From positions 1 through 29,420 of the forward strand of contig JAJQAS010000270.1 of NCBI GenBank assembly GCA_021203685.1: a DNA stretch of 29,420 nucleotides, written 5' to 3'. The notes under the pieces are model-generated. The model saw nothing but the letters and a program-made list of their open reading frames with translations, did not search any database and was not told the origin of the DNA. Source of the stretch: Clostridiales bacterium (GTDB lineage: Bacteria; Bacillota; Clostridia; Oscillospirales; Oscillospiraceae). Of the stretch, positions 27,989 to 29,420 are shown piece by piece. The translations under genes were made by a program, and so were the position numbers. Each line of letters opens with the position of its first letter. The stretch's first letter is position 1.

Positions 27989-29420
27989 TTACTTTAACTT
28001 GCTGGCGACGAAATCGTCCACCGTGGCCAGGGCGTCGTCCAGTTTGAGCACGTCCCGGCCGCCGCCCATGGCGGAGTCGGGCTTGCCGCCGCCGGAGCCG
28101 CCGCACACTTTTGTGACGCTCTTGATGACATCGCCCGCCTTGACGCCCGCCTTGACGGCCTCCTTGCCGCAGACAGCCAGGAAGGAGAGTTTCTCCCCGT
28201 TGACCGCCGACAGGACGGCCACTACGTTGGGCTGCTTGTCCCGAAGGAAATCGCCCATCTTCCGCAGCTCCGGCACGGCCACAGCGCCCAGGTTGGCGGT
28301 GACGACCTTCAAATTGCCCACGTCGTGGGCCGCCGCCAGGAAGGAGCGAGCCTCCCCCAGGGCCTCTTTGCTCTTGTACTGCTCGATGGACTTCTTCATG
28401 TCCCGAATTTCGTCCATCTGGCCGTGGATGCGCTGGGCCAGGTCGTCGGGTTTGACTTTCAGCAGCGCCGCCGCCTCGAAGAAATGTTGCTGCATATCCA
28501 GCAGCCCCTCCACGTTGCGCTTGCCGGTGACGGCCTCGATGCGGCGGACGCCGGAGGCCACGGAGCCTTCGCTGAGGATGTGGAAGGAGCCGACCTTGGC
28601 GGTGTTGTCCAAGTGGGTGCCGCCGCACAGCTCCACGGAATAGCCGCTCATGTTGACCACCCGCACCACGTCGCCGTACTTCTCGGAGAACAGGGCCATA
28701 GCCCCCATTTCTCTGGCCTCGTCAATGGGCATTTCCCTGGTGTCGATGTCCATGCCCTCCAGAATGGCGTCGTTGACCACCTCTTCGATTTTTACCAGCT
28801 CCTCGTGGGTGATGGCGGCGAAGTGGGTGAAGTCAAACCGCAGGTAGTCCGGCTCCACCAGCGAACCGGCCTGCTGAACGTGGTCGCCCAGGACGGTTTG
28901 CAGAGCCTTCTGCATCAGGTGGGTGGCGGAGTGGGCGCGGGCGATGGCCCGGCGGCGCTCCATGTCCAGGGTGGCGGTCACCACGTCGTCCACGGAGAAG
29001 GAGCCGCTTGTCACCTCGCCGTAGTGGAGGTACTTCCCGGCCTTGGTCTTTTGGGTGTCCGTCACCACGAAAGCAGAATCCCCGCAGGAGATAACGCCGT
29101 GGTCGCCCACCTGACCGCCCATCTCCGCGTAGAAGGGGGTCTGATCCAGCACAAGGATGCCCTTCTTCCCGGCGGTGATGGTGCCGGAGGGCTCCTCGTC
29201 CTCCACAATGGCGATGATTTTGCCCTGAGCCGCCTGGTCGGTGTAACCCAGGAAGGTGGTGGGAGTCTTGTCCACGTCGCCCAGGTCGATGCGTTCCCAG
29301 CCCAGGTCGCCCAGCGCCTTCCGGGCCTCCCGGGCGCGGACCTTCTGGGCCTCCATCTCGGCGGCGAAGCCCTCCTGGTCTACGGTCATGCCCTCGTCTT
29401 GGCACATTTCGATGGTCAGG
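27989..29420 (-). CDS. alaS: Alanyl-tRNA synthetase, C-terminal part (partial)
   Basis: About 476 residues remain; the aminoacylation domain lies beyond the window. The frame is open across 29420. Seen in order are the connecting/beta-barrel region, the editing domain with zinc-binding HSATHLMQKAL (HxxxH) and CGGTHLDN (CxxxH), a coiled segment (HGQMDEIRDMKKSIEQYKSK), and the C-Ala/DHHA1 domain ending in VCGGSGGGKPDSAMGGGRD, the family-conserved Gly-rich motif. The editing domain removes mis-attached Ser and Gly. It is the first gene of alaS-HIT as far as visible. Confidence 0.98.
   Translation of the reverse strand, partial: LTIEMCQDEGMTVDQEGFAAEMEAQKVRAREARKALGDLGWERIDLGDVDKTPTTFLGYTDQAAQGKIIAIVEDEEPSGTITAGKKGILVLDQTPFYAEMGGQVGDHGVISCGDSAFVVTDTQKTKAGKYLHYGEVTSGSFSVDDVVTATLDMERRRAIARAHSATHLMQKALQTVLGDHVQQAGSLVEPDYLRFDFTHFAAITHEELVKIEEVVNDAILEGMDIDTREMPIDEAREMGAMALFSEKYGDVVRVVNMSGYSVELCGGTHLDNTAKVGSFHILSEGSVASGVRRIEAVTGKRNVEGLLDMQQHFFEAAALLKVKPDDLAQRIHGQMDEIRDMKKSIEQYKSKEALGEARSFLAAAHDVGNLKVVTANLGAVAVPELRKMGDFLRDKQPNVVAVLSAVNGEKLSFLAVCGKEAVKAGVKAGDVIKSVTKVCGGSGGGKPDSAMGGGRDVLKLDDALATVDDFVASKLK

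Overview
The window looks like chromosomal DNA of a GC-rich, Gram-positive, low-oxygen Firmicute, most likely of the Oscillospiraceae (Clostridium cluster IV) type. This is an inference from gene content: RNase M5, ComEC, a SigH-type sigma factor, a CwlD-like amidase, a pyrophosphate-type phosphofructokinase, a YknXYZ/MacAB-like ABC set, and ABC operons with a dedicated small sigma factor. Good sigma-A type promoters and AGGAGG-type ribosome sites occur throughout. No rRNA, tRNA, CRISPR array, integrase-type island or prophage was seen. The only mobile-looking DNA is a 160-bp MITE-like element and a REP-like palindrome.

Layout. 1-2123 (+): the end of an adaptor protein, an ABC ATPase and a MacB/FtsX-like permease (tripartite-type export). 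2236-5273 (-): an ABC operon headed by a small ECF-like sigma factor. Its reading frame carries an in-frame TAG exactly in the linker between the sigma-2 and sigma-4 domains; a membrane protein, an ATPase and a permease follow with overlapping start/stop codons. 5502-6657 (-): a double zinc-ribbon protein and a SigH-type sigma factor, separated by the MITE-like element, which supplies the last four codons and stop of the sigma gene. 6777-9009 (-): ruvC-ruvA-ruvB, divergent from ridA (9165-9542, +). 9591-11856 (-): a dTMP-kinase-like protein with an extra N-terminal domain and a PPi-type phosphofructokinase. The latter is divergent from class II fructose-bisphosphate aldolase (12076-13044, +), and the two promoters overlap. 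13133-14045 (+): an ArsR/SmtB metal sensor and a putative amidase-domain protein. 14054-17552 (-): a Xer-type recombinase, a small unknown protein, radA and a CwlD-like amidase. 17701-23402 (-): a multidrug module with MarR regulator, heterodimeric ABC exporter and MATE transporter. 23563-29420 (-): rnmV, holA, comEC, a HIT protein and the C-terminal two-thirds or so of alaS, which runs off the window.

How it fits together. Most of the window is housekeeping: recombination and repair (RuvCAB, RadA), replication (HolA), nucleotide supply, 5S rRNA maturation, translation and glycolysis. Set among these are three self-contained export modules, each with its own kind of control: an adaptor-linked MacB-like set, a sigma-factor-headed ABC operon, and a MarR-headed ABC plus MATE operon. 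The points most worth following are the amber-split sigma factor, the MITE fused to the sigH 3' end, the pfk leader with a ribosome-binding mini-ORF and possible Shine-Dalgarno sequestration, and the palindromes bracketing the marR promoter.
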